A stretch of 64,000 nt of DNA from Smaragdicoccus niigatensis DSM 44881 = NBRC 103563 (GCF_000380645.1 NZ_AQXZ01000018.1:930001-994000), one strand, 5' to 3'. Positions 23,292 through 35,605 are shown, counted from the stretch's first letter. Numbers and translations are program-made. The notes: a model not told the origin generated them from the letters alone.

Positions 23292-24383
23292 ATGGCTACT
23301 CAACACATCGACACCCTCATCATCGGCGCAGGTCAGGCCGGGCTTTCGACGGGGTACCAACTCCGTCGGCGCGGTCGCGAATGCCTCATTGTCGACGGGA
23401 ACTCCCGGCTTGGCGACAACTGGCGGATGCACTACGACTCTTTGCGCGTGTTCACGCCTGCAAAGGTCAGCGGTTTGGCGGGCCTGCCCTTCCCCGCCGC
23501 TCCGAACAGCTATCCGACAAAGGACGAACTCGGCCAATACCTCGAGCAGTACGCAATTCAGTTCGACCTCCCCGTCCGGCTGAACACGCGGATCGATTCC
23601 CTGACGTTCGACGGCACCCGATACCTCGCGGGCTATGACGGCGAGACGATCACCGCGGACAACGTCGTCGTGGCGACGGGACCGTATGGCCGGCTTCCCA
23701 ATATCCCGGACTTCGCCAAGGATCTGGATCCGGCGATTCGGCAATTGCATTCCGGCGACTACAAGCGCCCCGGTCAGATGCAGCCGGGTCCGGTGCTCGT
23801 CGTCGGCGCGTCGCACTCCGGCGCGGACATCGCGTACGAAATTGCCGCGGAGCACCCGACGATCCTCGTGGGCCGCGACCCGGGCCAATTCCCGGCCCCG
23901 CTCGAATCGTGGCGCGGACGCCACCTGTTCCCGGTCGTTCTCTTCGCTTTCAAGCACGTCCTCACTCGGCGTACGCCGATCGGCCGCAAGGTGCGCGCTG
24001 AGATGATGGCGCATCACGGCGGACCGATGCTGCGGGTTCAGCGCCAAGACCTGGCCGCACGCAAGGTCGAACGGCACGTCGAACGGGTCACCGGAATTGC
24101 CGACGGAAAGCCCGCACTCGCGGATGGCACCGTTCTCGACGTGACGAACATCGTGTGGGCCACCGGATTCCGTCACGACTACAGCTGGCTGAAACTGCCT
24201 GTGTTCGACGATCACGGCTGGCCGATCGAGTATCGCGGAGTGGTCGAGCATCAGCCCGGGCTGTACTTCTGCGGCTTGTTTTTCCAGTTCGCATTCTCGT
24301 CCTCGATGATTCCCGGCGCCGGGCGCGACGCTGAGTTCATCGCCCAGCAGATCGCACGTCGCCGTGTTGCTGTACCGGCTTGA
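23292..24383 (+). CDS. FAD-dependent monooxygenase-like oxidoreductase
   Basis: 363 aa. The N-terminal dinucleotide fold reads [15 protein letters not shown]; the second, for NADPH, is [14 protein letters not shown]; and the third typical element is the WATGFRHDY loop near the C-terminus. This arrangement is that of flavin-containing monooxygenases and the related TrkA/CzcO-type oxidoreductases. Substrate unknown. It is followed by a LuxR-type regulator whose frame touches its stop codon, suggesting a coupled regulator-enzyme pair. Confidence 0.82.
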   Translation: MATQHIDTLIIGAGQAGLSTGYQLRRRGRECLIVDGNSRLGDNWRMHYDSLRVFTPAKVSGLAGLPFPAAPNSYPTKDELGQYLEQYAIQFDLPVRLNTRIDSLTFDGTRYLAGYDGETITADNVVVATGPYGRLPNIPDFAKDLDPAIRQLHSGDYKRPGQMQPGPVLVVGASHSGADIAYEIAAEHPTILVGRDPGQFPAPLESWRGRHLFPVVLFAFKHVLTRRTPIGRKVRAEMMAHHGGPMLRVQRQDLAARKVERHVERVTGIADGKPALADGTVLDVTNIVWATGFRHDYSWLKLPVFDDHGWPIEYRGVVEHQPGLYFCGLFFQFAFSSSMIPGAGRDAEFIAQQIARRRVAVPA

Positions 24384-24400
24384 CGGGCAGAATTCCTGAC

Positions 24401-25984
24401 GTGGGCATAGTCGAGGATCTGCGGCAAGCGCAGGAGGCGTACGAGCGGCGGGATTGGCTCGCCGCGTACGCAGACCTGAGCGCGGCCGAACCCGATGTCC
24501 TGTCCGGCGATGACTTCCTTCGGCTCGCCATCGCGGCGTTCCTCACCGGCCGGCGCAACGACTGCATCCAGGCTCTGCAGCGGGCCTACGCGTGTTACGT
24601 CGACAGTGGCGCCCCGCGGTTCGCCATTCGATGTGCCTTCCACCTGGGCATGATGCTCTCGGCCGGCGGCGAACATGCGATCGCCGGCGGATGGGTCAGT
24701 CGCGCCCAGCGACTGCTCACCACGCTCGCGGACGATTGCCCCGAGGCCGGGCTGGTCGAATACCCGCTGATGTTCCGAAGTCTGGTTTCGGGCGATTACG
24801 AGTCTGCGGCTCGGCGAGCGGAACGAGTCATCGATCTCGGCCATCGTTTCAACGACCCGGAGCTCCTCGCGATGGGCCTCAATGCGACCGGTCGAATTGC
24901 GATCTACCAGGGCCGCGTCAGTGCGGGACTCGCGCTCCTCGATGAAGGAATGCTCGTCCTTGCCGACGACTCCATCAACCCCATCATCGCCGGTCACATG
25001 TACTGCTCGATGATCGAAGCGTGCCAGGAGATGTGCGATTTCGATCGCGCGGAGCAGTGGACTCGCATGCTCTCCGGCTGGTGCGACGGCCAGCCGGGGC
25101 TCGTCGCATTCACCGGCTCGAGGTCGCTGCATCGGGCACAACTCATGCGCATTCACGGCAATTTCGAAGCGGCGCTCGCCGAACTCGACCTCGCCGAGCG
25201 TCGATACCTCGGGATGGGGAGCCGCGCTGCGGTCGAAGCCGTGTACCTCGAGCGTGCGGACATCTTCCGCATGCTCGGGCGCCTTTCGGAAGCGGAAGCC
25301 GAGTTCGACCGCGCTCAACAGCGCGGCGCGGACCCACATCCCGGGCTCGCCTTGGTTTGGCTCGCGCATGGCCGGGTCGACGCGGCGATCGCGGCCGCTC
25401 GACGACTTCTCGGTGAGCCTCGCCCGGCAATCGCCCGGGCGCGCCTGCTGCCGTCGGCGATTGAGATCCTTCTCGCCGCGGGCGACGTGGCGGAGGCTCA
25501 AACGCTCAGCGACGAACTGTCCGGCTACGCCGAAAGCTTCGGCTGCACCGAATTGTCGGCCACCGCGGACTACGTGCGAGGAGTCGTCCTGGCGGATTCG
25601 ACCGGAATCCCCGCGTTGCGCCGCGCGAGCGCGGTGTGGCAAACGCTCGATGTGCCATACGAAGCGGCCCGCTGCGCCGATGCGCTGGCGCGCGCATTCC
25701 GCAGGGCGGGAGATGCGGCCTCTGCGGTAATCGAGGACGACCGGCGCCGAACACTCCTGGACCGACTGGGCATCACGTCCCGGGCGACTCCCGCTGGCCT
25801 GTCGGACCGCGAAGTCGAAGTCCTACGCCTGGTCGCCGCCGGACGATCGAACCCCGACATCGCGCGCTCCCTGTTCCTCAGCGAGAAGACGGTCGCACGT
25901 CATCTCTCCAACATCTTCACCAAGATCGGCGTCGGATCGCGCACGGCTGCAGCCGCTTTCGCGTTCGAACACAAGCTCGTGTGA
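24401..25984 (+). CDS. LuxR-family regulator with TPR-like sensor region
   Basis: 527 aa from GTG 24401; a TTG at 24380 overlapping the previous stop would add 7 residues. Residues up to about 450 are alternating helices of TPR or MalT-like type ([46 protein letters not shown]). The C-terminus is a LuxR helix-turn-helix: [15 protein letters not shown] and [17 protein letters not shown]. There is no receiver domain and no ATPase domain, so it is not a standard two-component or LAL regulator. It may control the adjacent monooxygenase gene; the ligand is unknown. Confidence 0.82.
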   Translation: MGIVEDLRQAQEAYERRDWLAAYADLSAAEPDVLSGDDFLRLAIAAFLTGRRNDCIQALQRAYACYVDSGAPRFAIRCAFHLGMMLSAGGEHAIAGGWVSRAQRLLTTLADDCPEAGLVEYPLMFRSLVSGDYESAARRAERVIDLGHRFNDPELLAMGLNATGRIAIYQGRVSAGLALLDEGMLVLADDSINPIIAGHMYCSMIEACQEMCDFDRAEQWTRMLSGWCDGQPGLVAFTGSRSLHRAQLMRIHGNFEAALAELDLAERRYLGMGSRAAVEAVYLERADIFRMLGRLSEAEAEFDRAQQRGADPHPGLALVWLAHGRVDAAIAAARRLLGEPRPAIARARLLPSAIEILLAAGDVAEAQTLSDELSGYAESFGCTELSATADYVRGVVLADSTGIPALRRASAVWQTLDVPYEAARCADALARAFRRAGDAASAVIEDDRRRTLLDRLGITSRATPAGLSDREVEVLRLVAAGRSNPDIARSLFLSEKTVARHLSNIFTKIGVGSRTAAAAFAFEHKLV

Positions 25985-25988
25985 GCCC

Positions 25989-26606
25989 TTACCGCTCCAA
26001 CGTCTTCGGGCCCGGGTTCGTCGTCCCCTCGATCATCGCCTTGGGCCGAGACAGCACGAGTTCGCGAACCCAATTTCGAATCGTCAGGTAAGGGCGAACG
26101 TCAGCAAGCGCTTGCACTCCGATCGCATCGATGCCCTGCGCCGTGCATAGCGCAATTGCACGCCGCAGGTGGAAATCCTGAGTCACGACGATCGCTTCTT
26201 CGATCCCGAACACCGCACGTGCTCGGGAACAGGTGTTGTACGTGTTCACGCCGTAGCGGTCGTCGGCGATCAGGGACGGCACCACACCACGTTCGACCAG
26301 GTATTGGTGCATGGCGGCGACCTCGTCGCCCTTCGTGGATCTCGCGTTTCCGGACACCAGAACTCGCTCGGCGCGGCCGTCGCGAACGACCGCGAGGGCC
26401 GTTTCGAGGCGCGACCGCAGGTAGGGCGACGGCGCGCCATCGTGCTCGACGCGGTCGCCGAGCACGATCACCCACTTTCGGTGACCCTCGCCCCCGATCC
26501 GCGAGGCGCTGTGCCACAGCACCCACAAGCTCGAAAAAGCAACGGCCGCAGCGACTCCGAACGCGACAAACGACACCAACCGGCGCGTGGCGCGCAGCAA
26601 CCTCAC
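25989..26606 (-). CDS. SanA/YdcF-family (DUF218) membrane protein
   Basis: 205 aa from a GTG overlapping the upstream epimerase stop (GTGA). One N-terminal membrane helix (about 12-32) precedes a DUF218 domain with IVLGDRVEHDGAPSPYLRSRLETAL, VSGN, and VVTQDFHLRRAIALC. The family includes E. coli SanA and YdcF, linked to envelope barrier function; the exact chemistry is uncertain. It is the second gene of a two-gene unit with the epimerase, so it may share light-dependent control with it. Confidence 0.8.
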   Translation of the reverse strand: MRLLRATRRLVSFVAFGVAAAVAFSSLWVLWHSASRIGGEGHRKWVIVLGDRVEHDGAPSPYLRSRLETALAVVRDGRAERVLVSGNARSTKGDEVAAMHQYLVERGVVPSLIADDRYGVNTYNTCSRARAVFGIEEAIVVTQDFHLRRAIALCTAQGIDAIGVQALADVRPYLTIRNWVRELVLSRPKAMIEGTTNPGPKTLER

Positions 26607-27913
26607 TCTTTGAACTTACCCAACTGATGGCGAAGACAGTCCTCGAGATCTGGGCGCCGGAACGGGTGTCCGTGCGCGGTCAGCCGCGCGGGCACCACCC
26701 GCTGATCGGCGAAGGCGACTTCCTTGGCGCCTTCGCGTCCCAGCAGCAACGCCGGCCCGAATGATGGGGCCGGGAAGAAGGCAGGCCGGTGCAAGACCCG
26801 ACCGAGCGTCTTCGAAAACTCCTCGTTCCGAACTGGATTCGGAGAAACCGCGTTGATCGGTCCACTCAGGCTGTCGTCGGTGAGGGCCGCGAGGTAGATG
26901 TCCGTCAGATCGTCGAGGTCTATCCACGACATCCACTGCCGACCATCGCCGAGACGGCCGCCCAGCCCGGTCAAAAACACGAGACGAAGGAGTTGGAGGG
27001 CGCCTCCGCGCGGCGATTGCGCAATTCCGGTGCGCACGTTGACCACCCGAACCCCGGCTGCAGAGGCCGGTTGGGTCGCCTTCTCCCAGTCGGCGACGAC
27101 ATCGGCGAGGAATCCGGTTCCGCGTTCGGACTCTTCCGTCAGGACTTCGTCTCCGCGGTCCGCGCCGTAGATGCCGATCGCGGAGGCACACACGAACGTC
27201 TTGACTCCGGCTTGCGCCGCCGCCTCGGCAAGTGCGCGCGTCGGCCCGATTCGACTGTCGTAGATCGCGGTGCGGTGTGAATCGGTGAATCGGCCGGCGA
27301 TCGGCTCGCCGGCCAGGTGAACGACGGCATCGATTCCGCGAAGCAGGTCCGGATCAGTTGCAGCGGGGTACCACTGACGCTCCGTCGGATTACTCGGCGA
27401 CCGTCGTACCAGGCGAACGACATCGTGCCCGCAGGTGGTCAGCTGGGCACACAGAGCGGTCCCGATGAGACCGGATGCACCGGTCACCGCAACGGTCATG
27501 ACGGGTCCTTTCGTCCGCCCGGCAACGGCGAGATCATCCCGCAGTTGGCGGCGGCGATATTCGAAGGTCGAGCGAAGAAGCCGGCCCGGAACCGGTGTCG
27601 CGATGCGATCGGTGATGCGCGTTCGGTGCGATCCGAGGGCCCAGAATTCGTGCGTATGCCGCCAGCGCAATGGCAAAGATGTCAACTCGTCGGTGAAGCG
27701 CTCACCTGGCACATGGTCGCGATGCTGGGCGACCCACTTGAGCCCGCCGGGCAGCCGAAGAATCGCCTGACCATCGGACACATTCGCCGCTTCCTGATGC
27801 ACCGTGAGCGGCTGCCACGGCGGCATCAGCCGGTGCAGAGCACCCGGGCGTTCATGCCAACGAACCACATCGCCGATGGGCGCATCCACGATGTCTGACG
27901 ATTCCCAACTCAT
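26603..27913 (-). CDS. SRPBCC domain fused to TIGR01777-family NAD(P) epimerase
   Basis: 436 aa. Residues 1-~140 form an SRPBCC (START-like) lipid or ligand pocket, with VDAPIGDVVRWHERPGAL and RWRHTHEFW. Residues ~145-436 are an extended SDR of the TIGR01777/YfcH type, beginning VTGASGLIGTALCAQL, with CASAIGIYG and MSWIDLDDL. Such fusions are common in actinobacteria. The enzyme activity is unknown. The ATG has a leaderless-type -10 element in front of it and the gene is divergent from the photolyase, 47 bases away, placing it in the light-response locus. Confidence 0.85.
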   Translation of the reverse strand: MSWESSDIVDAPIGDVVRWHERPGALHRLMPPWQPLTVHQEAANVSDGQAILRLPGGLKWVAQHRDHVPGERFTDELTSLPLRWRHTHEFWALGSHRTRITDRIATPVPGRLLRSTFEYRRRQLRDDLAVAGRTKGPVMTVAVTGASGLIGTALCAQLTTCGHDVVRLVRRSPSNPTERQWYPAATDPDLLRGIDAVVHLAGEPIAGRFTDSHRTAIYDSRIGPTRALAEAAAQAGVKTFVCASAIGIYGADRGDEVLTEESERGTGFLADVVADWEKATQPASAAGVRVVNVRTGIAQSPRGGALQLLRLVFLTGLGGRLGDGRQWMSWIDLDDLTDIYLAALTDDSLSGPINAVSPNPVRNEEFSKTLGRVLHRPAFFPAPSFGPALLLGREGAKEVAFADQRVVPARLTAHGHPFRRPDLEDCLRHQLGKFKE

Positions 27914-27925
27914 GACTTAAATCTA
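27914..27925 (-). promoter_or_regulatory. Candidate leaderless promoter for the epimerase
   Basis: On the minus strand TAGATT (complement of 27920-27925) fits TANNNT and ends 6 bases before the ATG at 27913. Transcription would begin at about the start codon. The element overlaps the first CTATGCA repeat, so a protein bound there would block this promoter. Confidence 0.4.
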
Positions 27926-27940
27926 TGCAAATCCTATGCA
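27923..27940. promoter_or_regulatory. Two CTATGCA direct repeats, 11-bp period (candidate CarH/LitR operator)
   Basis: CTATGCA occurs at 27923-27929 and again at 27934-27940, start-to-start distance 11 bases. CarH-type regulators bind tandem 11-bp direct repeats, each read by one MerR domain (established for Thermus and Myxococcus CarH). The repeats lie in the 47-base gap between the divergent epimerase and photolyase genes, and the CarH-like regulator is encoded two genes away. Further repeats in phase are not recognisable. Confidence 0.55.
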
Positions 27941-27960
27941 GAGTGGAAGAGTAGATATCG

Positions 27961-29247
27961 ATGACGACCGCAATTGCTCTTTTCACTCGCGATCTGCGGG
28001 TTCATGACAATCCCGTCTTGAACGCTGCAGCGAAGTCCGAACACGTTGTGCCGCTCTTCGTGCTCGATCCTGCATTCGATCACGTCCAGGACGGACCGCG
28101 GCGCAGATTCCTCGTCGACGCTCTCCACGACCTGGACCGCATGCTCGACCAGCGTGGCTCCCGCCTGGTCATCCGGCGCGGGGACACCGTCGAGGAGGCC
28201 TGCCGACTCGCCGCCGAAGTCGACGCCACCGAAGTCCACATCGCCGCCGATGTCACCGAATTCGCCCATCACCGTGCGCGGCGACTGCACGACGCCCTGA
28301 CCTGCCGCCTCGTCGAACACGAAGCGGTCCACACTGTCGTGCCGATGGGTCAGTTGCGCCCAGTAGGACGTGACCACTACGCGGTCTTCACCCCGTATTG
28401 GCGAAAGTGGGCGGACACTCCCCTCCGGTCTGTGCTGCGTGCGCCCGGAAAACTGGACACACCGGACGTTCACTCGTTCGACCTGCCCAAGGTTCGAGAA
28501 GCGTCCGGCGGCGGTGAATCGACCGGACGCCTCCGTGCGTCGAAGTGGCTGCGCGACGGAGTTCAGGACTATGCCGACCAGCGGGACATCCTCGCCGCCG
28601 ACGGCACGTCCCAGCTGTCCCCCTATCTGCACTTCGGGTGCGTTTCCGCGCTCGAACTCACGGTCCGGGCACGCGAAGCCGATGCCGAGGATTTCGTGCG
28701 ACAACTCGCGTGGCGCGATTTCCACCATCAGGTCTTGGCACACAACCCGAAGCTCACGAAGACCGACCACCGCACGCCGCACCGCGACTGGGCCGATGAC
28801 GCCGACGTTCGCGCGGCATGGGCCGCGGGGATGACCGGCTATCCTCTCGTCGATGCAGGTATGCGACAACTGGCGGCGACGGGCTGGATGCACAATCGTG
28901 CACGCATGCTCGTCGGCAGCTTCCTCACGAAGACACTCGGCGAAGACTGGCGATTCGGTGCAGAAGTCTTTGCTCGGCAGCTCGTCGACGCCGACGTCGC
29001 GAACAACATCATGAACTGGCAGTGGGTCGCGGGCACGGGTACCGACACCCGTCCAGCACGCCGGCTCAGCCCGATCCGGCAAGCCGAACGCTTCGACCCC
29101 GACGCGACCTACATTCAGCGTTGGGTTCCGGAATTGTCCTCTCTGCCCGCGAAATACGCGCGAATGCCCTGGACTCTCCCGGGCGCCCAGAGACGGGCGA
29201 TCGACTACCCGGACCCCATCGTCGACCCACCCGAGTCGGCGCGATGA
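27961..29247 (+). CDS. phr: Deoxyribodipyrimidine photo-lyase
   Basis: 428 aa. The N-terminal photolyase fold begins IALFTRDLRVHDNPVLNAA. The C-terminal FAD domain shows LAWRDFHHQVL, DAGMRQLAATGWMHNRARM, FLTKTLGEDWRFGAEVF and NIMNWQWVAGTGTD, the block that holds the flavin and lies beside the DNA lesion in class I CPD photolyases. It repairs UV-induced cyclobutane dimers using visible light. GGAAGAG lies 9 bases upstream of the ATG. It overlaps the photoreceptor gene by 4 bases, so regulator and repair enzyme are coupled. Confidence 0.93.
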   Translation: MTTAIALFTRDLRVHDNPVLNAAAKSEHVVPLFVLDPAFDHVQDGPRRRFLVDALHDLDRMLDQRGSRLVIRRGDTVEEACRLAAEVDATEVHIAADVTEFAHHRARRLHDALTCRLVEHEAVHTVVPMGQLRPVGRDHYAVFTPYWRKWADTPLRSVLRAPGKLDTPDVHSFDLPKVREASGGGESTGRLRASKWLRDGVQDYADQRDILAADGTSQLSPYLHFGCVSALELTVRAREADAEDFVRQLAWRDFHHQVLAHNPKLTKTDHRTPHRDWADDADVRAAWAAGMTGYPLVDAGMRQLAATGWMHNRARMLVGSFLTKTLGEDWRFGAEVFARQLVDADVANNIMNWQWVAGTGTDTRPARRLSPIRQAERFDPDATYIQRWVPELSSLPAKYARMPWTLPGAQRRAIDYPDPIVDPPESAR

Positions 29248-30044
29248 TCGGCCCGACGACCTGGACCGTCACCGCGGTCGCCGCCAAGCTCGGACTGAGC
29301 GTGCCTACCTTGCGCAGCTGGGAGAGGCGCTACGGCATCGCGCCAAGTCACCGAACTGACGGCGGACATCGGCGATACACCAGCGCCGATGTGGCCAGCC
29401 TGCAGCACATGCAGGACCTCATCCGGGCTGGCACCTCGACGAGCGATGCCGCCAAACGTCTTCTTCTCGAACCCGATCCGGAGGGACTCCACGCCGCTGT
29501 CGACCGCATGGACTCCGCCGCGATCGCCCACCAGGCGCGCCTGCTCGTCACGAGGTACGGCACCGAGTACGCGTGGATGACGCAGTTCGTACCGCTGTTG
29601 CGGGACGCCGGCGAACTATGGCTCTCAAACTTTTCCGGCATCGCCATCGAACATGTCCTCAGCGATGCCCTGTTGCTTGTCCTGCAGGAAAGCACAACCC
29701 AACGAATGTCGGAGGACAAGCCCCGGGTGCTACTGGCGTCGACCTCGCAGGAACAGCACACGCTCCCGCTCTACGCCGCCGCCAGCGGGTTCGCCGAGCG
29801 ACGGATCAGCAGTCGCGTCCTCGGCCGAGTGCCCGGTGATGTCGTCGTCGAGCTGGCCGAAGAACTTCAACCCGACGTCGTGTTCGTGTGGTCCCGGAGC
29901 CCCGAAACGGCGGAACCGGACACGCTGCGACGCGTGGCCGACCACGCCCGAACCATCGCAGCGGGTCCCGGGTGGGGTGAGCTACCGCAGCAGGAAACCG
30001 TGCACGATCTCGCCGAAACTCTGCGAGTGCTCGCCCACGCCTAA
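29244..30044 (+). CDS. CarH/LitR-type MerR regulator with B12 photoreceptor domain
   Basis: 266 aa. The MerR helix-turn-helix is at 7-75 ([29 protein letters not shown]). The middle domain has the W-x9-EH signature of B12-sensing CarH proteins: Trp126, then Glu136-His137. The cobalamin domain retains ExH at 170-172 (His172, likely lower ligand) although the usual Gly of E/DxHxxG is Pro. In CarH, adenosylcobalamin makes a dark tetramer that represses; light breaks the Co-C bond and releases DNA. This protein probably represses the photolyase and epimerase units in the dark. The ATG overlaps the photolyase stop. Confidence 0.85.
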   Translation: MIGPTTWTVTAVAAKLGLSVPTLRSWERRYGIAPSHRTDGGHRRYTSADVASLQHMQDLIRAGTSTSDAAKRLLLEPDPEGLHAAVDRMDSAAIAHQARLLVTRYGTEYAWMTQFVPLLRDAGELWLSNFSGIAIEHVLSDALLLVLQESTTQRMSEDKPRVLLASTSQEQHTLPLYAAASGFAERRISSRVLGRVPGDVVVELAEELQPDVVFVWSRSPETAEPDTLRRVADHARTIAAGPGWGELPQQETVHDLAETLRVLAHA

Positions 30045-31045
30045 AGCAGCGACGAAACGGTGTGCCAGCCGAGCACGGAGTCGACCGCGAGGCCGCAGAA
30101 CACGATCGACAGGTAGTTGTTCGACTGGAGGAACAACCGCAGCGGCTTGATCGGAGCGCCGTTGCGGACGCCGTTGAACAGCTGAATCGCCATCGCCAGG
30201 AACCAGATTCCGGCAGCTGCGGCGACGCCCGCGTAGATCACCCCGGCACCTGGGATGAGCGCGAAGCTCGTGAGCACCGTAGCGATCGTGTAGATGACGA
30301 TGTGCTTGGTGACGTGCTCCTCGGTCGCCACGACCGGCAGCATCGGGACACCGGCAGCCTTGTAGTCCTCGCGGTAACGCATCGCGAGGGCCCACGTGTG
30401 CGGCGGGGTCCAGAAGAAGATGAGCAGGAACAGGACAACGGCCTGCCAGCCGATCGAACCCGTGACCGCGGACCAACCGACGAGAGTCGGCATGCAGCCA
30501 GCCGCCCCACCCCACACGACGTTCTGCGAGGTACGGCGCTTGAGTCCCATCGTGTAGACGAAGACGTAGAACAGGATCGTCGCGACGACGAGCGAACCGG
30601 ACAGCAGGTTCGCCCGCCACCACAGCCACGCGAACGATCCGACGCCGAGCACGATGCCGAAGATCAGTGCATTGACACGCGGCACCGTCTGGCGAGCGAG
30701 CGGTCGGCGCTCGGTCCGTTTCATGACCTTGTCGATGTCGGCATCGACAACGCAATTCAGCGTGTTCGCACTCGCAGCGCCCAACCATCCACCGAACAGC
30801 GTGCTGGCGATGAGGACGATGTCGAGCGATTCGCCACGCATCGCGAGCAACATCGTCGGGATCGTGGCGACGAGAAGAAGTTCGATGACGCGCGGTTTCG
30901 TCAGCGCGATGTACGCGAGTACCCGGTTGAACGGCTGCGGAGGGGCGGCCGACGGGGCCTGCGGAGCATCGGCCGCAACCTCGACCGACCCGCTGGTTCC
31001 GTGCCCGACGGCCACGTCACGGGCCGACTGGTGGCCAATCCGCAC
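30041..31045 (-). CDS. ctaB: Protoheme IX farnesyltransferase (heme O synthase)
   Basis: 334 aa from a GTG with GGGAG 6 bases upstream. About nine membrane helices. The UbiA-family prenyl-diphosphate motif is [20 protein letters not shown], and the second Asp-rich region is [14 protein letters not shown]. It adds a farnesyl group to heme B, giving heme O, the substrate of ctaA. The N-terminal ~35 residues are hydrophilic and not needed for the fold. Its stop overlaps that of the regulator gene by 4 bases. The tkt operon follows on the other side as in M. tuberculosis (Rv1451 and Rv1449c). Confidence 0.94.
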   Translation of the reverse strand: MRIGHQSARDVAVGHGTSGSVEVAADAPQAPSAAPPQPFNRVLAYIALTKPRVIELLLVATIPTMLLAMRGESLDIVLIASTLFGGWLGAASANTLNCVVDADIDKVMKRTERRPLARQTVPRVNALIFGIVLGVGSFAWLWWRANLLSGSLVVATILFYVFVYTMGLKRRTSQNVVWGGAAGCMPTLVGWSAVTGSIGWQAVVLFLLIFFWTPPHTWALAMRYREDYKAAGVPMLPVVATEEHVTKHIVIYTIATVLTSFALIPGAGVIYAGVAAAAGIWFLAMAIQLFNGVRNGAPIKPLRLFLQSNNYLSIVFCGLAVDSVLGWHTVSSLL

Positions 31046-31357
31046 TAATAGCTCCCTCGCCGTTGTGGGGCCCGGAAATGATCACTCCGAGCGCGTGCGC
31101 ATCGATCCCCCAAGCGCATTCCTCACCAGATGCTATCCGAGGCCGATGGGCGGCCTGCGCGGAACCGCCTCAGGACCGCGTTCCGGGCGGACATCTGCCC
31201 CAGAACTGCCGTCCGGTGTGCCCGATTCGGGACCTAGGACCCGAATCGCGCGACGAAGGTCCGCACTATCGCGGTGCGCACGATCAGGTCATGCACCGCT
31301 CTCCACGATTGGTTGAGTCGGCAACCTCTGCTGGCAATCCCCTCGAGGAAGCTGGAA
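31046..31357. other. Intergenic region between ctaB and the WxL-like gene
   Basis: 312 bases holding the promoters of two divergent genes. The ctaB ribosome-binding site is at its left end and GAGGAAG for the secreted protein at its right end. The only strong element I see is the palindrome at 31223-31248. An in-frame extension of the secreted-protein frame to 31274 looks non-coding. Confidence 0.6.
31223..31248. promoter_or_regulatory. 26-bp near-perfect palindrome around CCTAGG
   Basis: Two 9-base arms, CGATTCGGG (31223-31231) and CCCGAATCG (31240-31248), flank ACCTAGGA. Only one symmetric pair (31232 with 31239) fails to match. The length and symmetry suit a TetR-type operator. It lies 110 bases before the secreted-protein ATG and 180 bases before the ctaB start on the other strand. 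No TetR gene is adjacent. Confidence 0.5.
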
Positions 31358-32179
31358 ATGGCGCGCCGACACCTTGCACTGCTTCCGTTGATCATCCTGA
31401 CGATCACCGCACCCGGCGTATCGGTCGCTGAGGTGCCCTTTCCGTTGACGACCACGACGACCGCGCCCGCGACTTCGACCAACCAGGTCGAACCCACCTC
31501 GACGCCCGCTTCATCCGCGACCGCCTCGACCACCACGGCCGCAATGACGACACCGACGACGCACACAACTGAGTCGCCGCCCAGCGCAACGACACCACCT
31601 GCATCAACCGAACCCACGCCGACGACACCGCCGAGCGCAACGACGATGGCATCCACGCCGACCCCGACTACCACCACGTCAACCACGTCAGCCGCGTGGA
31701 GAGCCGCGCTCGCGACACCCCCACCGATGAGCTCGTCGGCAATCCCGACCACGACCACCACGAACAACGCACAGGCTGCGGCCACGGAATTAGTGGCGAT
31801 CACCGCTGGCATCGCAGTGCCGGCGGGCAGCGACTCGGGCACCAAGCGTCAGTTCACCATTCCGGTCACCGTCACCGATCTTCGAGTGACGGGCAATGGA
31901 TGGACCGCGACGAGCTCGATCACGGCATTTGTGGGGACCTCGACGGGCGTTGTCCTACCCACCGAGAACGTCTACTCCTCGACCACGAGCAAGTGCAGTC
32001 ACGCCGTTCAGAAGGTGACGGTGTCAACCGTCCCGGTGGTGATCCACGAGTCGACAGGCCCGTGCACCGCCTCCTGGACGGTGCATCTCGACGTACACAT
32101 TCCCGACACCGGTTTGATCACGGACACCTACACCGCGGTTCTCACGCACGACATCGCCATCACCGGACTCGGGGCCTAG
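31358..32179 (+). CDS. Secreted Thr/Pro-rich protein with WxL-like C-terminal domain
   Basis: 273 aa from ATG 31358 (GAGGAAG upstream). A signal peptide (HLALLPLIILTITAPGVSVAE) is followed by over 100 residues of Thr, Pro, Ser and Ala, probably a glycosylated stalk. The C-terminal ~100 residues have the WxL-like pattern: VTVTDLRVTGNGWTATSSI early and CTASWTVHLDVHIPDTG, YTAVLTHDI at the end. The same pattern is found in the products at 39181 and 40886, so the three form a family. WxL domains attach proteins non-covalently to the cell wall in Firmicutes; here that is inference. Confidence 0.7.
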   Translation: MARRHLALLPLIILTITAPGVSVAEVPFPLTTTTTAPATSTNQVEPTSTPASSATASTTTAAMTTPTTHTTESPPSATTPPASTEPTPTTPPSATTMASTPTPTTTTSTTSAAWRAALATPPPMSSSAIPTTTTTNNAQAAATELVAITAGIAVPAGSDSGTKRQFTIPVTVTDLRVTGNGWTATSSITAFVGTSTGVVLPTENVYSSTTSKCSHAVQKVTVSTVPVVIHESTGPCTASWTVHLDVHIPDTGLITDTYTAVLTHDIAITGLGA

Positions 32180-32341
32180 GACGGTGAGTACTCCCGCGTA
32201 GCCGACCCGTATACCGGGGACTAAGCTCTCGGGTGAACTCACAGTGCTCGATTTCACATCGTGAATGACAGCTGCGAGGTCAGCCAACGGCGTCACCAGT
32301 CCAAGCAGGACTCCAACCGAACTCCAGGAGATTTTTTCCTC

Positions 32342-34453
<2,112 letters not shown>

Positions 34454-34459
34454 AGCACC

Positions 34460-35584
34460 GTGACGCAGAACCCCATCGTCGCCCAGCTTGCAGCCACGGG
34501 AGTCTCCGTATGGCTGGACGACCTTTCCCGCGAACGGATCCAGACCGGCAACCTGGCCGAGCTGATCAACACCAAGGGCGTTGTGGGCGTCACCACCAAC
34601 CCGTCGATCTTCCAGGCCGCGTTGGCCAACGGCACCTTCTACGCCTCACAGCTCAAAGAGCTCGTGTCGCGCGGAGCTGACACCAACGCAGTCATCCAGG
34701 CGATGACCACCGACGACGTTCGTGACGCTTGCGACATCCTCCTGCCCATCTACGAAACGTCGGGCGGCTTCGACGGACGCGTCTCGATCGAGGTCGACCC
34801 GTTCCTCGCACACGAGACCGAGAAGACGATCGCCCAGGCGCAGGAACTGTGGAAGATCGTCGACCGTCCGAACCTGCTCATCAAGATCCCGGCGACCAAG
34901 GCCGGCCTGCCGGCGATCACCGCCGTCATCGCTGAGGGCATCAGCGTCAACGTGACGCTGATCTTCTCGGTCGAGCGGCACGTCGAGGTCATGAACGCCT
35001 ACCTCGAGGGCCTGGAACTGGCCAAGGCCAACGGCCACAGCCTGTCCAAGATCCACTCGGTCGCATCGTTCTTCGTCTCGCGCGTCGACACCGAGATCGA
35101 CAAGCGTCTCGAGAAGTCCGGTACGGCCGAGTCCCTCGCCCTTCGCGGTAAGGCTGGTGTCGCCAACGCCCGCCTCGCCTACAAGGCGTACCAGGACATC
35201 TTCGAGAACGGCGACGCCTTCGCCGCGTTGCGCGCTGCCGGTGCCAACGTGCAGCGTCCGCTCTGGGCGTCGACCGGTGTCAAGAACCCCGAGTACTCGG
35301 ACACCATGTACGTCACCGAACTCGCCTGCCCGAGCGTCGTCAACACGATGCCCGAAGCCACGCTGAACGCCCTTGCCGACCATGGCGTCGTCCACGGGGA
35401 CACCGTCAGTGGAACCGCGGCATCGGCCCAGCAGGTCTTCGACCAGCTGACCGCGGTCGGTATCGACCTCGTCGATGTCTTCCAGGTTCTGGAGGACGAG
35501 GGTGTCGACAAGTTCATGAAGTCATGGCAACAGGTGCTCGACGGCGTCGGCGCCACCGTCGAGGAAGCCAAGGCCGCGCTTTAA
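34460..35584 (+). CDS. tal: Transaldolase
   Basis: 374 aa, the actinobacterial length. The sequence has [16 protein letters not shown] at the start of the barrel, [12 protein letters not shown], the Schiff-base lysine in [10 protein letters not shown], and [21 protein letters not shown]. It moves a dihydroxyacetone unit between sedoheptulose 7-phosphate and glyceraldehyde 3-phosphate. The start is GTG with AAAGGAT ahead of it, 6 bases after tkt. zwf follows after 21 bases. Confidence 0.96.
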   Translation: MTQNPIVAQLAATGVSVWLDDLSRERIQTGNLAELINTKGVVGVTTNPSIFQAALANGTFYASQLKELVSRGADTNAVIQAMTTDDVRDACDILLPIYETSGGFDGRVSIEVDPFLAHETEKTIAQAQELWKIVDRPNLLIKIPATKAGLPAITAVIAEGISVNVTLIFSVERHVEVMNAYLEGLELAKANGHSLSKIHSVASFFVSRVDTEIDKRLEKSGTAESLALRGKAGVANARLAYKAYQDIFENGDAFAALRAAGANVQRPLWASTGVKNPEYSDTMYVTELACPSVVNTMPEATLNALADHGVVHGDTVSGTAASAQQVFDQLTAVGIDLVDVFQVLEDEGVDKFMKSWQQVLDGVGATVEEAKAAL

Positions 35585-35605
35585 CGCCTCGTTCTCGGCG
35601 GAACG

